NCBI RefSeq assembly: GCF_003063455.1 | Contig: NZ_NESN01000001.1 | Span: forward strand, 620,001-684,000 | Reading direction: 5' to 3' | DNA from: Limnohabitans parvus II-B4 | GTDB taxonomy: Bacteria > Pseudomonadota > Gammaproteobacteria > Burkholderiales > Burkholderiaceae_C | DNA length: 64,000 nt | Notes under the pieces: generated by a model | What the model was told of the DNA's origin: nothing | The model's database searches: none | The model's input: the letters and a program-made list of their open reading frames with translations, nothing else | Part shown: one piece after another, positions 24,988 through 33,394 of the stretch | Layout: each line of letters begins with the position of its first letter | How positions within the stretch are numbered: the stretch's first letter is position 1 | Translations under genes and position numbers: made by a program

Positions 24988-25185
24988 GCTGTGTTTCCCC
25001 TTTCCCTACCCCCCTCAAAAGAAGAAAAATACGTTTGGCAAGGGCGTAAGCCCGCGCAGTGAGCGGATGCGAACGGAGTCAGAGAGCGAAAGCGACATAA
25101 CGCGAACGAAGTGAGCCGACAGCCCCCTTGGGGGCGAAGCGAAGCGGTCGGAAGGGGGTCTAAAAAATTGCGAAGCGATTTTTCC

Positions 25186-25229
25186 TTGATATATCTTTGA
25201 TATATCCTTGAAGGATATCTTGATATATC
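25186..25229. repeat. TTGATATATC short tandem repeats
   Basis: TTGATATATC at 25186-25195, 25197-25206 and 25220-25229, with the variant TTGAAGGATATC at 25208-25219, spaced about 11 bp (one helical turn). Upstream of the iterons; probably part of the replication or partition control region. It could equally bind the XRE regulator. Confidence 0.6.
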
Positions 25230-25258
25230 TTGTATGTGTTTTTGATAACACTGTAACC

Positions 25259-25475
25259 CAGTAACCATGCGGGTTAGCGAGGATCATAAAAATCCAAAAC
25301 CGTAAAATGGTAGGGCTATCACCGTATTTTGGTAGGGTTATCGCCGTACTTTGGTAGGGTTTAAACCGTTGGATGGTAGTGCTATCACCGTACTTTGGTA
25401 GGGTTAGCACCGTATAAATTTTTAAAAATTATTTTTCTTACGGTTTAAAGTTCAAATACAGTAACCATGCGGGTT
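25259..25475. repeat. 17-bp direct repeat flanking the iterons
   Basis: CAGTAACCATGCGGGTT occurs at 25259-25275 and at 25459-25475, exactly 200 bp apart, bracketing the iteron array. Possible DnaA/host-factor or control sites; no function is known to me. Confidence 0.75.
25299..25408. repeat. Five tandem 22-bp iterons (plasmid-type replication origin)
   Basis: Five contiguous repeats with exact 22-bp period start at 25299, 25321, 25343, 25365 and 25387, each like ACCGTAC-TTTGG-TAGGGTTATC. A sixth partial copy (ACCGTA) follows at 25409. AT-rich sequence with A and T runs follows (25415-25560). The array directly precedes a Rep_3-type initiator gene, the standard layout of iteron plasmids. Shorter inverted TACGGTTTAAA elements near 25437 and 25528 may be operator sites for the initiator. 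Confidence 0.9.
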
Positions 25476-25540
25476 CTGCGATGTTTTTAAAAAAAATACC
25501 GTTTCCTTTAGATTTTTTCAAAAAAAGTACGGTTTAAAAT

Positions 25541-25568
25541 TTGACATAAATTTTCCTTTCTGTATTCT
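25541..25568 (+). promoter_or_regulatory. Promoter of the replication initiator gene
   Basis: Perfect -35 TTGACA 25541-25546 and -10 TATTCT 25563-25568 with 16-bp spacing; AAGGA lies just before ATG 25590. A TACGGTTTAAA half-iteron overlaps the upstream edge, which would suit autorepression. Confidence 0.6.
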
Positions 25569-25589
25569 AAAATAATTAGAAGGAAAAAT

Positions 25590-26699
25590 ATGAAGAAAAA
25601 AGAATCAACGTTAAAAAGTGAATTAATTGCCAAGAAAAGCTATGCATTGAATTCAACTTTATGGAAAGGCGATAACGTCATTGTCGCCAATGCTATTCAG
25701 TTGGGGGTTCAAAATTTACAAATCAATTCAAAGCGAATTGTATATCTTGGACTCTCCAAGATTGAAAAGCATCGAGCGGGTGAAGCCGAATTTGTAGCGC
25801 ATGACGACAAGTCTAGATGGTCTGTAACGTTGACAGCCAAAGATTTTGCCGAAACATTTAACATGCATGAAAATAATGTTTATGACTTCATGAGGCTCGG
25901 AGTGGATCAATTGATGAAAAAAGATGTTCATTTTTCATACATTGATCAAAATACAGATCAAGTCAAAGAAGTGAAGGTTCCATGGGTTGTCTATGCTGAG
26001 TATTTGGAAAAAAGAGGGACAGTTCAAATAATTTTCAATGACTATTTGACCTCATACATTACCCGTATTGCTTCCAGTTTTGGAGGCTATACCATCCAAA
26101 AAATCAAACAATCTGGAGGTATTCGAACACTTCGAGGGTGGCGCTTGTTTGATTTATTGACAACACAGAGAGACACAGGCCTTTTCACTATCACGAAGGC
26201 AAAATTGTATGAGGTCTTGGAGGTGAAGGGGGATATTGAGTATTTTGAATTCAAGCGTTCAATTCTTGACCCAGCCATCAAAGACATTCGCGAGAATGCA
26301 AAAGTGGATACTATATATGACGAAAAGAAAACTGGACGCAGAATTACAAGTTTAATATTCAGATTCAAAGATGATGCAAATGCATTTGGCATCCAGAAAA
26401 CGCCAAAATTATCGGTGAATCATGATTCTCCTTTTGCAGAAGTAGAAGAATATGAAAATGCAAATGATCTGGCGGATCGTCGAATAAAAGAAAACATTGC
26501 AGCCAAAATGGCCCAAGCCGAACTAAATCCTCCTACTGCATCCTATGGTATTAATAACTACGATCCATCGGAAGATGATGACATTCCATTTGAGAGAGTA
26601 GATTATAAAAATCCAGAAACCGTCAAAAGGTTGTTTGGATTGTATTCAGGCGCTTTACCCAAAATATCCCCCTCTGTAGGCTCAAATAAATGTTCATGA
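25590..26699 (+). CDS. repB: Rep_3-family plasmid replication initiator
   Basis: 369 residues, two winged-helix domains of the RepA/RepB/RepE type (PF01051), which bind iterons and open the origin. Landmarks: ANAIQLGVQNLQINSKRIVYLGLSKI near 32-57 (quoted in parts: ANAIQLGVQNLQ, RIVYLGLSKI), LTAKDFAETFNMHENNVYDF, and RTLRGWRLFDLLTTQRDTG, the typical LRS-YALRLYELL-equivalent. AT-rich codon use. The acidic C-terminal tail (SEDDDIPFERVD) is an extension. It converges on the integrase gene with a 6-bp overlap. The symbol is generic. Confidence 0.88.
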   Translation: MKKKESTLKSELIAKKSYALNSTLWKGDNVIVANAIQLGVQNLQINSKRIVYLGLSKIEKHRAGEAEFVAHDDKSRWSVTLTAKDFAETFNMHENNVYDFMRLGVDQLMKKDVHFSYIDQNTDQVKEVKVPWVVYAEYLEKRGTVQIIFNDYLTSYITRIASSFGGYTIQKIKQSGGIRTLRGWRLFDLLTTQRDTGLFTITKAKLYEVLEVKGDIEYFEFKRSILDPAIKDIRENAKVDTIYDEKKTGRRITSLIFRFKDDANAFGIQKTPKLSVNHDSPFAEVEEYENANDLADRRIKENIAAKMAQAELNPPTASYGINNYDPSEDDDIPFERVDYKNPETVKRLFGLYSGALPKISPSVGSNKCS

Positions 26700-28217
26700 T
26701 TTACATTGACTCTTAGCCGCATCCCTTCGCCGTGCGATTTGAAGTTCACGCGCCATCGCTGGAATGTCGCTCTTGTACTGAATCGCATCCCATTTGATTT
26801 CATCGAATTGAAGGTGTGGGATGACGCTTTCAAGCAGAAATTTGGGTGGGGTTTCGCCACCATAGGTGCGATTGTTCACGCTGTCATTCTCGTGGCCCAG
26901 GTACTGGCTGCGGAAATCTTCGGGAACCCCACGATCTTTCAATCGTTGGTTGGTAGTGTGGCGCAGCGAATAGAACACCTTCACATTGGGTTGATAGATG
27001 CCCAACTTTTTGAGCATCGCCATGAAGTTTTGAGATGGCACATCGGCATAGCCTTGCTCGTATTTGTTGAGCCACGGAAAAATCAGCGTTGCGGCATTGG
27101 TGTCGGGTAGGCTTCTCACATCCTCCAAGTAGCGAAGGAAACCCACTTTTTCAAGCAAGGGGTGAAGCGGTGCAATGCGATTGGTGGCTCTTGTCTTGGC
27201 GCTGTTGCCTTCAATGTAGTCGTGGTAATGGATGACCATCAGGCCATCGTCTCGCCGAATATCGCCCACCCTCAATTGGCAAATGGAGGCGGGGCGTGAA
27301 CCAGTCAGCAAGCCCAAGATGGGCACAAAGAAATCGGCGGGATTCTTGACCGTTGCCAGTCGCTGCGGATCAAAAATGGCTTTGAGTTCATCAGGCGTGA
27401 AGGGCTTGCGGTTGGATTTCATCCGCTGCTTCTTGCCCACCAGTCGGCCTTCAATGGGATTGTCTGCCGTCTTCTTGATGACCTTTTTGTAAACGTTGCT
27501 GATGACGTTGGAATATTCGTCGATGCTGCGCGGCGTGATCGCTTTTCGGTCGGTCAAGGGGTCGTCCTTGGCCATCCATGTTTGAAAATTCAAGATGGTG
27601 TCAGGCGTGATCTCGTCCAAGGTGGCCGACTTTCCAACGAAGTCTTGAAACACTTTGAGCTTGGCGGCATAGCCTTTTTTGGTGCGCTCGGTGATGTCCG
27701 AATTTTGGATCAACGTGAGGTAAGCATCCACGTACTTGCTGAACAGTGGAGAGGCGGGTTTCTGGTTGACCTGCTGAAACAACTGAGCCTCACGCAGTCG
27801 CATGGCTTCGGCTTCTTTGCGTCGGAATTCGAGTTCTGTGTCGGCCAGTCGTTGGCGATCCACCTCGGCCATGTCGTGGGTTGATTTTGTAGCGTGCTCG
27901 GCAATGAACTCACGGGCAAAGGCCACTTCTTCGGGTTTGGCTGGGTCGAAGTCGATGCGGTGCCCTTCCCTGCTGGTGAAGCTGAGCGGGTTGGTGATTT
28001 CATCAACAAGGCTTTTGATGGACTTTTTGGGCATGGCATAGGTCTTTTCAATGGCAAATCTTAACGCCAATGCCTGCGCTGTTCGGCTGTCTTTGGTCTT
28101 TAGACTGCGCCAAACTTCCTTGGATTGTGGGTTGCTTCGTTCGCTTTCTGGCAGACAGACACGAAGGTAAAAAACCCCGTGTCGGCTTCTGTAAAGGCGT
28201 GGCGTTTTTGCGGGCAT
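26694..28217 (-). CDS. Tyrosine-recombinase integrase
   Basis: 507 residues. Arm-binding/N-terminal part to about 155 with a Glu/Arg-rich helix, core-binding SAM-like domain 160-250, catalytic domain about 275-480. Active-site residues: Arg 308 (TGSRPASICQ), Lys near 341, Arg 419 in YSLRHTTNQ, His 442 (YLGHEN), nucleophile Tyr 452 (NRTYGG). The box II first histidine is Tyr 416 here, a tolerated change. ATG 28217 follows directly after the nonamer repeat with no Shine-Dalgarno; GTG 28226 is possible. It integrates the element at the tRNA-Asp 3' end. Confidence 0.93.
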   Translation of the reverse strand: MPAKTPRLYRSRHGVFYLRVCLPESERSNPQSKEVWRSLKTKDSRTAQALALRFAIEKTYAMPKKSIKSLVDEITNPLSFTSREGHRIDFDPAKPEEVAFAREFIAEHATKSTHDMAEVDRQRLADTELEFRRKEAEAMRLREAQLFQQVNQKPASPLFSKYVDAYLTLIQNSDITERTKKGYAAKLKVFQDFVGKSATLDEITPDTILNFQTWMAKDDPLTDRKAITPRSIDEYSNVISNVYKKVIKKTADNPIEGRLVGKKQRMKSNRKPFTPDELKAIFDPQRLATVKNPADFFVPILGLLTGSRPASICQLRVGDIRRDDGLMVIHYHDYIEGNSAKTRATNRIAPLHPLLEKVGFLRYLEDVRSLPDTNAATLIFPWLNKYEQGYADVPSQNFMAMLKKLGIYQPNVKVFYSLRHTTNQRLKDRGVPEDFRSQYLGHENDSVNNRTYGGETPPKFLLESVIPHLQFDEIKWDAIQYKSDIPAMARELQIARRRDAAKSQCKS

Positions 28218-28239
28218 GTGTAGCACCTAGGTGTAGCAC
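28218..28239. repeat. Paired GTGTAGCAC nonamers, right end
   Basis: GTGTAGCAC at 28218-28226 and 28231-28239, 13 bp apart, just upstream of the integrase ATG (minus strand). Identical arrangement to the left end. Integrase binding here could both bend DNA and repress its own gene. Confidence 0.75.
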
Positions 28240-28271
28240 TTGCGTGAAAAACGGCATCTGAGGCCCAAATG

Positions 28272-28310
28272 AAAAAACCGTTGTGAGTCAATGACTTACA
28301 ACGGTTTTTT
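28272..28310 (-). terminator. Terminator of the tRNA operon within attR
   Basis: ACCGTTGTGAGTC at 28277-28289 pairs with GACTTACAACGGT at 28293-28305 around AAT, with six A upstream and six T downstream. On the minus strand it follows tRNA-Asp directly. A decayed copy lies at about 18999-19038 in the left end. Confidence 0.85.
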
Positions 28311-28332
28311 GCTTTTTGGCGGAGTGGACGGG
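28311..28332. other. Right attachment site core (attR) at tRNA-Asp 3' end
   Basis: The last bases of tRNA-Asp, TTTTTGGCGGAGTGGACGGGA on the plus strand (given here as TTTTTGG then CGGAGTGGACGGGA), recur at 19040-19060. The tRNA is intact on this side, so the element carries the duplicated 3' end at the left boundary. Confidence 0.8.
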
Positions 28333-28393
28333 ACTCGAACCCGCGACCCCCGGCGTGACAGGCCGGTATTCTAACCAACTGAACTACCACTCC
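28317..28393 (-). tRNA. tRNA-Asp (GTC)
   Basis: 77-nt cloverleaf including encoded CCA. The 7-bp acceptor GGAGTGG/CCACTCC, T loop GGGTTCGAGTCCC, and anticodon loop CTGTCAC read GTC. Its 3' end is the integration target of the mobile element. Last gene of a gltX-tRNA-Ala-tRNA-Glu-tRNA-Asp run. Confidence 0.97.
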
Positions 28394-28450
28394 TGGTAGC
28401 TGTAACTTTTGTCAGAGTGCTGATGCAAACTGACCAAGTGCTACAAAACT

Positions 28451-28526
28451 TGGCGACCCTACGGGGATTCGAACCCCGGTACTCACCGTGAAAGGGTGAT
28501 GTCCTAGGCCTCTAGACGATAGGGTC
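28451..28526 (-). tRNA. tRNA-Glu (TTC)
   Basis: 76-nt cloverleaf with encoded CCA; acceptor GACCCTA/TAGGGTC, anticodon loop CTTTCAC reads TTC. It lies downstream of the gene for its own synthetase, gltX. Confidence 0.97.
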
Positions 28527-28564
28527 ATAACCTGGACTGATTCTTGCGAATCTTTTCGACACTT

Positions 28565-28640
<76 letters not shown>

Positions 28641-28714
28641 TTTGGTACAACGTTGAGCATTGCTGCTTTTCGTTATGCCTCGTTGGTGTCGAGACTTGAA
28701 TTATAGACAGAAAT

Positions 28715-30124
28715 TTATGCGTTTTTGAGGCGCGCGATAATTTTTTCTCTCTGACTCAAAAATAGCACAGCGTCGAGCGATGGGGTCTGCGCCGTGCCCA
28801 TGACCAGCACGCGCACGGGCATGGCCAACTGCGGCATCTTGAGACCGGTTTCGACCAAAGCTTCCTTGATGGCGGCTGCGATCGATGCCTTGTCCCATGC
28901 ACAAGAGACCAACTTGTCAGCCAAAACGGCCAGCGCGGGCTTGACCGCATCGGTCACATGCTGGGCTTTTTCTTCTGCGTTGGGCACGACGTCCAAATAG
29001 AAGGCAGAGATCCAGTTGGCCAACACCACGAGGGTGTCACAACGGTCTTTGAACAAGCCACAAATGCTGGGCAAGCGCTCGTCGGCCACCACACCCAGTT
29101 TGGCGAGGAAAGGCTGAACGTGTTGGGCCAATTCAGCATCGCCCATGGCCTTGAGGTGCTGGGCATTGACCCACTTGAGCTTGGCTTCGTCAAACTGCGC
29201 GGCACTGCGGCCCAGGTGGTCTAAGTTGAACCACGCCAGAAACTGTGCACGGCTGAAAATCTCGTCGTCGCCGTGGCTCCAGCCCAGACGCGCCAGGTAG
29301 TTGACCATGGCATCGGGCAAATAGCCTTCGTCGCGGTAAGCCGTGACCGCCTTGGCACCGTTGCGCTTGCTCATCTTCTCGCCCTGCTCGTTCAGCACGG
29401 TGGGCAAGTGGGCATAGATAGGAGGCTCTTTACCCAAGGCCTTGAAGATGTTGATCTGGCGCGGCGTGTTGTTCACATGGTCGTCGCCACGGATCACATG
29501 CGTGATGGCCATGTCGATGTCGTCCACCACCACGCAAAAGTTGTAGGTGGGTGTGCCATCCGGGCGGGCAATCACCAGATCGTCCAGCTCGTCGTTGCTG
29601 ATCTCGATGCAGCCTTTGACCTTGTCGTCCCAGGCCACCACGCCGCCGATCGGGTTCTTGAAGCGCAGCACGGGTTTCACACCTTCGGGAATCGCGGGCA
29701 AGGTTTTGCCCTCTGTCGGACGCCATGTGCCGTCGTAACGGGGTTTTTCCTTGTTGGCCATCTGGCGCTCGCGCAAAGCGTCCAAGGCTTCCATGCTCAT
29801 GTAGCAGGGGTAAACATGACCTGCTGCAATCAAATCGGCCAGCACCGCTTTGTAGCGGTCCATGCGTTGCATTTGGTAGAACGGACCTTCGTCGTGGTCC
29901 AAGCCCAACCAGGCCATGCCTTCGATGATCACATCCACCGAGGCTTGCGTGGAGCGATCCAGATCGGTGTCTTCGATGCGCAAGATGAAGTCGCCACCGG
30001 TGGCACGGGCAAAAGCCCAAGGGTACAAAGCCGAGCGGATGTTGCCCAGGTGAATGAAGCCCGTGGGCGATGGGGCAAAACGGGTGCGCGTGCGTGCAGA
30101 AGAGCTTGAAAGGCTTTGTGTCAT
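28715..30124 (-). CDS. gltX: Glutamyl-tRNA synthetase
   Basis: 469 residues, class I synthetase charging tRNA-Glu. HIGH-equivalent motif in [13 protein letters not shown] near residues 18-30 and KMSKR in [13 protein letters not shown] near 240. ATG 30124 gives the standard N-terminus; the longer frame to 30196 lies inside metZ. Only 1 bp separates it from the metZ stop, and tRNA genes for Ala, Glu and Asp follow, so substrate tRNA and enzyme may share a transcript. Confidence 0.97.
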   Translation of the reverse strand: MTQSLSSSSARTRTRFAPSPTGFIHLGNIRSALYPWAFARATGGDFILRIEDTDLDRSTQASVDVIIEGMAWLGLDHDEGPFYQMQRMDRYKAVLADLIAAGHVYPCYMSMEALDALRERQMANKEKPRYDGTWRPTEGKTLPAIPEGVKPVLRFKNPIGGVVAWDDKVKGCIEISNDELDDLVIARPDGTPTYNFCVVVDDIDMAITHVIRGDDHVNNTPRQINIFKALGKEPPIYAHLPTVLNEQGEKMSKRNGAKAVTAYRDEGYLPDAMVNYLARLGWSHGDDEIFSRAQFLAWFNLDHLGRSAAQFDEAKLKWVNAQHLKAMGDAELAQHVQPFLAKLGVVADERLPSICGLFKDRCDTLVVLANWISAFYLDVVPNAEEKAQHVTDAVKPALAVLADKLVSCAWDKASIAAAIKEALVETGLKMPQLAMPVRVLVMGTAQTPSLDAVLFLSQREKIIARLKNA

Positions 30125-30125
30125 A

Positions 30126-31337
30126 TCAAAGGGTGTCCAGACCACGGGAGAGGTCTTTTTGGATGTCTTGCGGGTATTCGAGGCCGACCGCCACACGGAT
30201 CAGGCCTTGGCCAATGCCAGCAGCCAGGCGCTGAGCCTCGGTCAAGCGGCCATGGGAGGTGCTGGCGGGATGGGCCACCAAAGTTTTGGTGTCGCCCAGA
30301 TTGGTGGACAGAGACAGCATTTGCATCGAATCGAGCACATGGAATGCGCGTGCGCGTGATTGCTCGGGGCCATCGGCTTTCACTTCAAAGGACAAAACCG
30401 CGCCGCCCAAACCTGACATTTGGCGCATGGCCAGATCGTGCTGGGGGTGGCTGGCCAAGCCGGGGTAGTAAACGCGCGCAACCGAGGGGTGTTTTTCCAG
30501 CCACTCGGCCAGAATGTGTGCACGGGCGGTCTGCGCACGCATGCGCAAGTCCAGTGTTTCCAGGCCCTTGAGGACCACCCAGGCGTTGAAGGGCGCCAGC
30601 GTCATGCCACCGCTCTTGAGCACAGGCAAAAACTTCTCGGTGATCATTTGCTGCGAGGCACACAAGGCCCCGGCCATGACACGGCCCTGGCCATCGAGGT
30701 ACTTGGTGCCTGAATGCATGATGATGTCGGCCCCCATGGCGGCGGGGCGCTGCAAGGCGGGCGTGGCAAAGCAGTTGTCCACGGCAAACAAAGCGCCCGC
30801 GTTGTGGGCCATGTCGGCCAGCGCCTGGATGTCGCAGACTTCGGTCAACGGGTTGGTGGGCGTTTCGGCAAACAACAAACGTGTGTTGGGCCGCATGGCC
30901 GCTTGCCATTCTTTCAAGTCGGTCTGCGACACAAAGCTCGATTCCACGCCGAACTTAGCCAGGTCAGAGCCAATGAGTTTGATGGTCGAGCCGAACATGG
31001 AACGCGAACACACCACGTGGTCGCCCGCTTTGAGCAAGCCCATGCACATCATCAAGATGGCCGACATGCCAGAGGCCGTACCCATGGCGGCTTCTGTACC
31101 TTCCAGCGCGGCCAGTCGCATTTCCATGCTGCTGACGGTGGGGTTGCCGTAGCGGCCGTAGGTGTACCCTTCTTCGTCACCTGCAAAGCGGCGGGCGGCC
31201 GCTTCGGCTGTGGGCTGCACATAGCCGCTGGTCAGGTACAGCGCTTCAGAATTTTCGCCGTACTGGCTGCGCTCAACTGCGGCGCGCACCGCCAAGGTTT
31301 CGATGTGCAGATCGTCAAATCGGTTGGCTTCGGTCAT
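30126..31337 (-). CDS. metZ: O-succinylhomoserine sulfhydrylase
   Basis: 403 residues, PLP-dependent Cys/Met-metabolism enzyme making homocysteine from O-succinylhomoserine and sulfide. The PLP lysine lies in [14 protein letters not shown], the substrate/PLP tyrosine motif is [12 protein letters not shown], and the C-terminal [17 protein letters not shown] is typical. ATG 31337 is chosen; a GTG at 31349 would overlap purF. purF-metZ adjacency is conserved in beta- and gammaproteobacteria and helps separate MetZ from cystathionine gamma-lyase-type relatives. Confidence 0.93.
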   Translation of the reverse strand: MTEANRFDDLHIETLAVRAAVERSQYGENSEALYLTSGYVQPTAEAAARRFAGDEEGYTYGRYGNPTVSSMEMRLAALEGTEAAMGTASGMSAILMMCMGLLKAGDHVVCSRSMFGSTIKLIGSDLAKFGVESSFVSQTDLKEWQAAMRPNTRLLFAETPTNPLTEVCDIQALADMAHNAGALFAVDNCFATPALQRPAAMGADIIMHSGTKYLDGQGRVMAGALCASQQMITEKFLPVLKSGGMTLAPFNAWVVLKGLETLDLRMRAQTARAHILAEWLEKHPSVARVYYPGLASHPQHDLAMRQMSGLGGAVLSFEVKADGPEQSRARAFHVLDSMQMLSLSTNLGDTKTLVAHPASTSHGRLTEAQRLAAGIGQGLIRVAVGLEYPQDIQKDLSRGLDTL

Positions 31338-31345
31338 GGCGGGGC

Positions 31346-32860
31346 TCACACGCTGGCGTTGGGCAGTGCCAAACGCGAATTGTCATCATCACCCTCCTCC
31401 ACTTGGAGGCGGGTTTCATTCAAACGGCTGATGTCGTTGGCCGAAATATCACCCGTGACATAAATACCGTCAAAACAAGAGGCATCGAAGTCAGACAGCG
31501 CGCCAGCCGCGTTGACACGCGCCTGGGCCACCGCAGTTTTCATGGCGTCCACGTCTTGGTAAATCAGGGCATCGCAGCCAATGATTTGGCGGATTTCTTC
31601 GATGCTGCGGCCGTGCGCCACCAGCTCTTCTTTGGTCGGCATGTCGATGCCATAAACGTTAGGGTAGCGCACGGGCGGCGCCGCGCTGGCCATGTAAACC
31701 TTGCGGGCACCCGCATCACGTGCCATCTGAACGATCTCACGGCTGGTGGTGCCGCGCACGATGGAGTCATCCACCAGCAACACATTGCGCCCCTTGAATT
31801 CGCTCACGATGGTGTTGAGCTTTTGGCGCACCGACTTTTTGCGCACAGCCTGGCCGGGCATGATGAAGGTCCGACCCACGTAACGGTTTTTCACAAAACC
31901 TTCGCGGTAAGGGATGCCCAGCAAATGGGCCAACTGGGTGGCGCTGGGGCGGCTGGACTCGGGAATTGGAATGACCACATCGATGTCGCTGGGCGGCACC
32001 GTGGAGATGACGCGCTTGGCCAAGGTCTCGCCCAAGTTCAAGCGGGCCTGATAAACCGAGATACCGTCCATGGTGGAGTCTGGGCGGGCCAGGTACACGT
32101 ATTCAAAGATACAAGGGCTCAGCTGCGACTTTTCAGAGCAATACTGGGTGTGCATCTGGCCTTCCAGATCGACAAAAATCGCCTCGCCCGGTGCCACATC
32201 GCGCTCAAACTGATGGGCTGTGCCGTCCAACGCCACGGACTCGCTGGCCAGCATGATGGAGCCATCTTCACCGCGCCCCATGCACAAGGGGCGAATACCA
32301 TGCGGATCACGGAAAGCCACCAAACCATGGCCAGCAATCAAGGCAATCACAGCATAAGAGCCTTTGACGCGGCGGTTCACGCCGCGCACGGCCTCAAACA
32401 CATCCATGGGCTTGAGGGGCAAGCCGCGTGTGGTTTTTTCGAGTTCGTGGGCCAGCACGTTGAGCAAGACTTCGGAGTCGCTCTCGGTGTTGATGTGGCG
32501 GTGGTCGTTGGAAAACAACTCGGCCTTCAAGGCGTGGGCATTGGTCAGGTTGCCGTTGTGCACCAGCACCAGGCCGAAAGGCGCGTTCACATAGAAAGGC
32601 TGGGCTTCTTCTTCGCTGAAAGCGTTACCCGCAGTGGGGTAACGCACCTGGCCCAGGCCGCAGTTGCCGGGCAAACTGCGCATATTACGGGTGCGAAACA
32701 CGTCGCGCACCATGCCCTTGGCCTTGTGCATGAAAAATTTGCGGTCCAGCTGCGTGACGATGCCCGCAGCGTCCTGGCCGCGGTGTTGCAACAGCAACAA
32801 GGCGTCATAAATCAACTGATTGACCGGTGCGCTGCTGACAACGCCGACAATTCCACACAT
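31346..32860 (-). CDS. purF: Amidophosphoribosyltransferase
   Basis: 504 residues, first committed enzyme of purine synthesis. Cys 2 (MCGIVGVVS) is the glutaminase nucleophile after Met removal, with no propeptide. RGQDAAG, and the PRPP loop VLLVDDSIVRGTTS near 360-375, identify the two domains. It follows cvpA by 38 bp on the minus strand in the usual cvpA-purF order. Confidence 0.97.
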   Translation of the reverse strand: MCGIVGVVSSAPVNQLIYDALLLLQHRGQDAAGIVTQLDRKFFMHKAKGMVRDVFRTRNMRSLPGNCGLGQVRYPTAGNAFSEEEAQPFYVNAPFGLVLVHNGNLTNAHALKAELFSNDHRHINTESDSEVLLNVLAHELEKTTRGLPLKPMDVFEAVRGVNRRVKGSYAVIALIAGHGLVAFRDPHGIRPLCMGRGEDGSIMLASESVALDGTAHQFERDVAPGEAIFVDLEGQMHTQYCSEKSQLSPCIFEYVYLARPDSTMDGISVYQARLNLGETLAKRVISTVPPSDIDVVIPIPESSRPSATQLAHLLGIPYREGFVKNRYVGRTFIMPGQAVRKKSVRQKLNTIVSEFKGRNVLLVDDSIVRGTTSREIVQMARDAGARKVYMASAAPPVRYPNVYGIDMPTKEELVAHGRSIEEIRQIIGCDALIYQDVDAMKTAVAQARVNAAGALSDFDASCFDGIYVTGDISANDISRLNETRLQVEEGDDDNSRLALPNASV

Positions 32861-32898
32861 ACTTTTTCCCGTTCAAAAATCGAATAACTCTGAGCAAT

Positions 32899-33393
32899 TC
32901 AGGGCAAATATTCCACAAAGGTCTGAGGCAAAAGCGGTTTCAAGCCCGTCAGGACGACCTCGAGCCAGACCGGGCCTTGGGCCGTGGACCACCACGTATC
33001 TCGCGAAAGCCCTGTCAACTGGAAGACCACCGTCAAAGCGAGCAGCAAAACCACCCCACGCGCCAAACCAAAGACACCGCCCAAAGTGCGGTCTACCGGG
33101 CGCAAGCCTACGGTTTCCACCAGTTTCTTAATCAGCCAGGACACCAGGCCCGCCACAAATACGGTGACCACAAAGACCACGGCAAAAGCCACCGCGTATT
33201 GCACCGAAGCTGGCGCACCCTTGATGAAAGGCAGCCACCCGACCACATCAGGGGCCAGCCACTGTGCGACGACAAAAGCCGCGACCCAGCCTGCCAATGA
33301 CAACACCTCATAAACCAGCCCACGCCAAAGTCCCACCACCATGGAGGCGAGCAAAACCCCCAACAAAATCCAATCGGTGAGGGCAATCGCCAT
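32899..33393 (-). CDS. cvpA: CvpA family membrane protein
   Basis: 164 residues with four predicted membrane helices: MAIALTDWILLGVLLASMV at the start, then helices near 25-45, 65-88 and 100-122. CvpA is needed for colicin V production in E. coli and for bile/stress tolerance elsewhere; its molecular role is unsettled. It begins 1 bp after the SPOR-protein gene ends and precedes purF, the conserved order. Confidence 0.9.
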   Translation of the reverse strand: MAIALTDWILLGVLLASMVVGLWRGLVYEVLSLAGWVAAFVVAQWLAPDVVGWLPFIKGAPASVQYAVAFAVVFVVTVFVAGLVSWLIKKLVETVGLRPVDRTLGGVFGLARGVVLLLALTVVFQLTGLSRDTWWSTAQGPVWLEVVLTGLKPLLPQTFVEYLP

Positions 33394-33394
33394 G

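Noticed and set aside
25299..25408. Evenly spaced repeats that could be taken for a CRISPR array
   Set aside because: The 22-bp units are contiguous with no spacers, and they lie just before a Rep_3 initiator; these are iterons.
18947..28239. GTGTAGCAC copies as terminal inverted repeats of a transposon
   Set aside because: All seven copies have the same orientation and the element has an integrase and tRNA target, not a DDE transposase with target-site duplication.
18905..28335. Prophage
   Set aside because: No capsid, terminase, portal, tail or lysis genes; the replicon and relaxase are plasmid-type.
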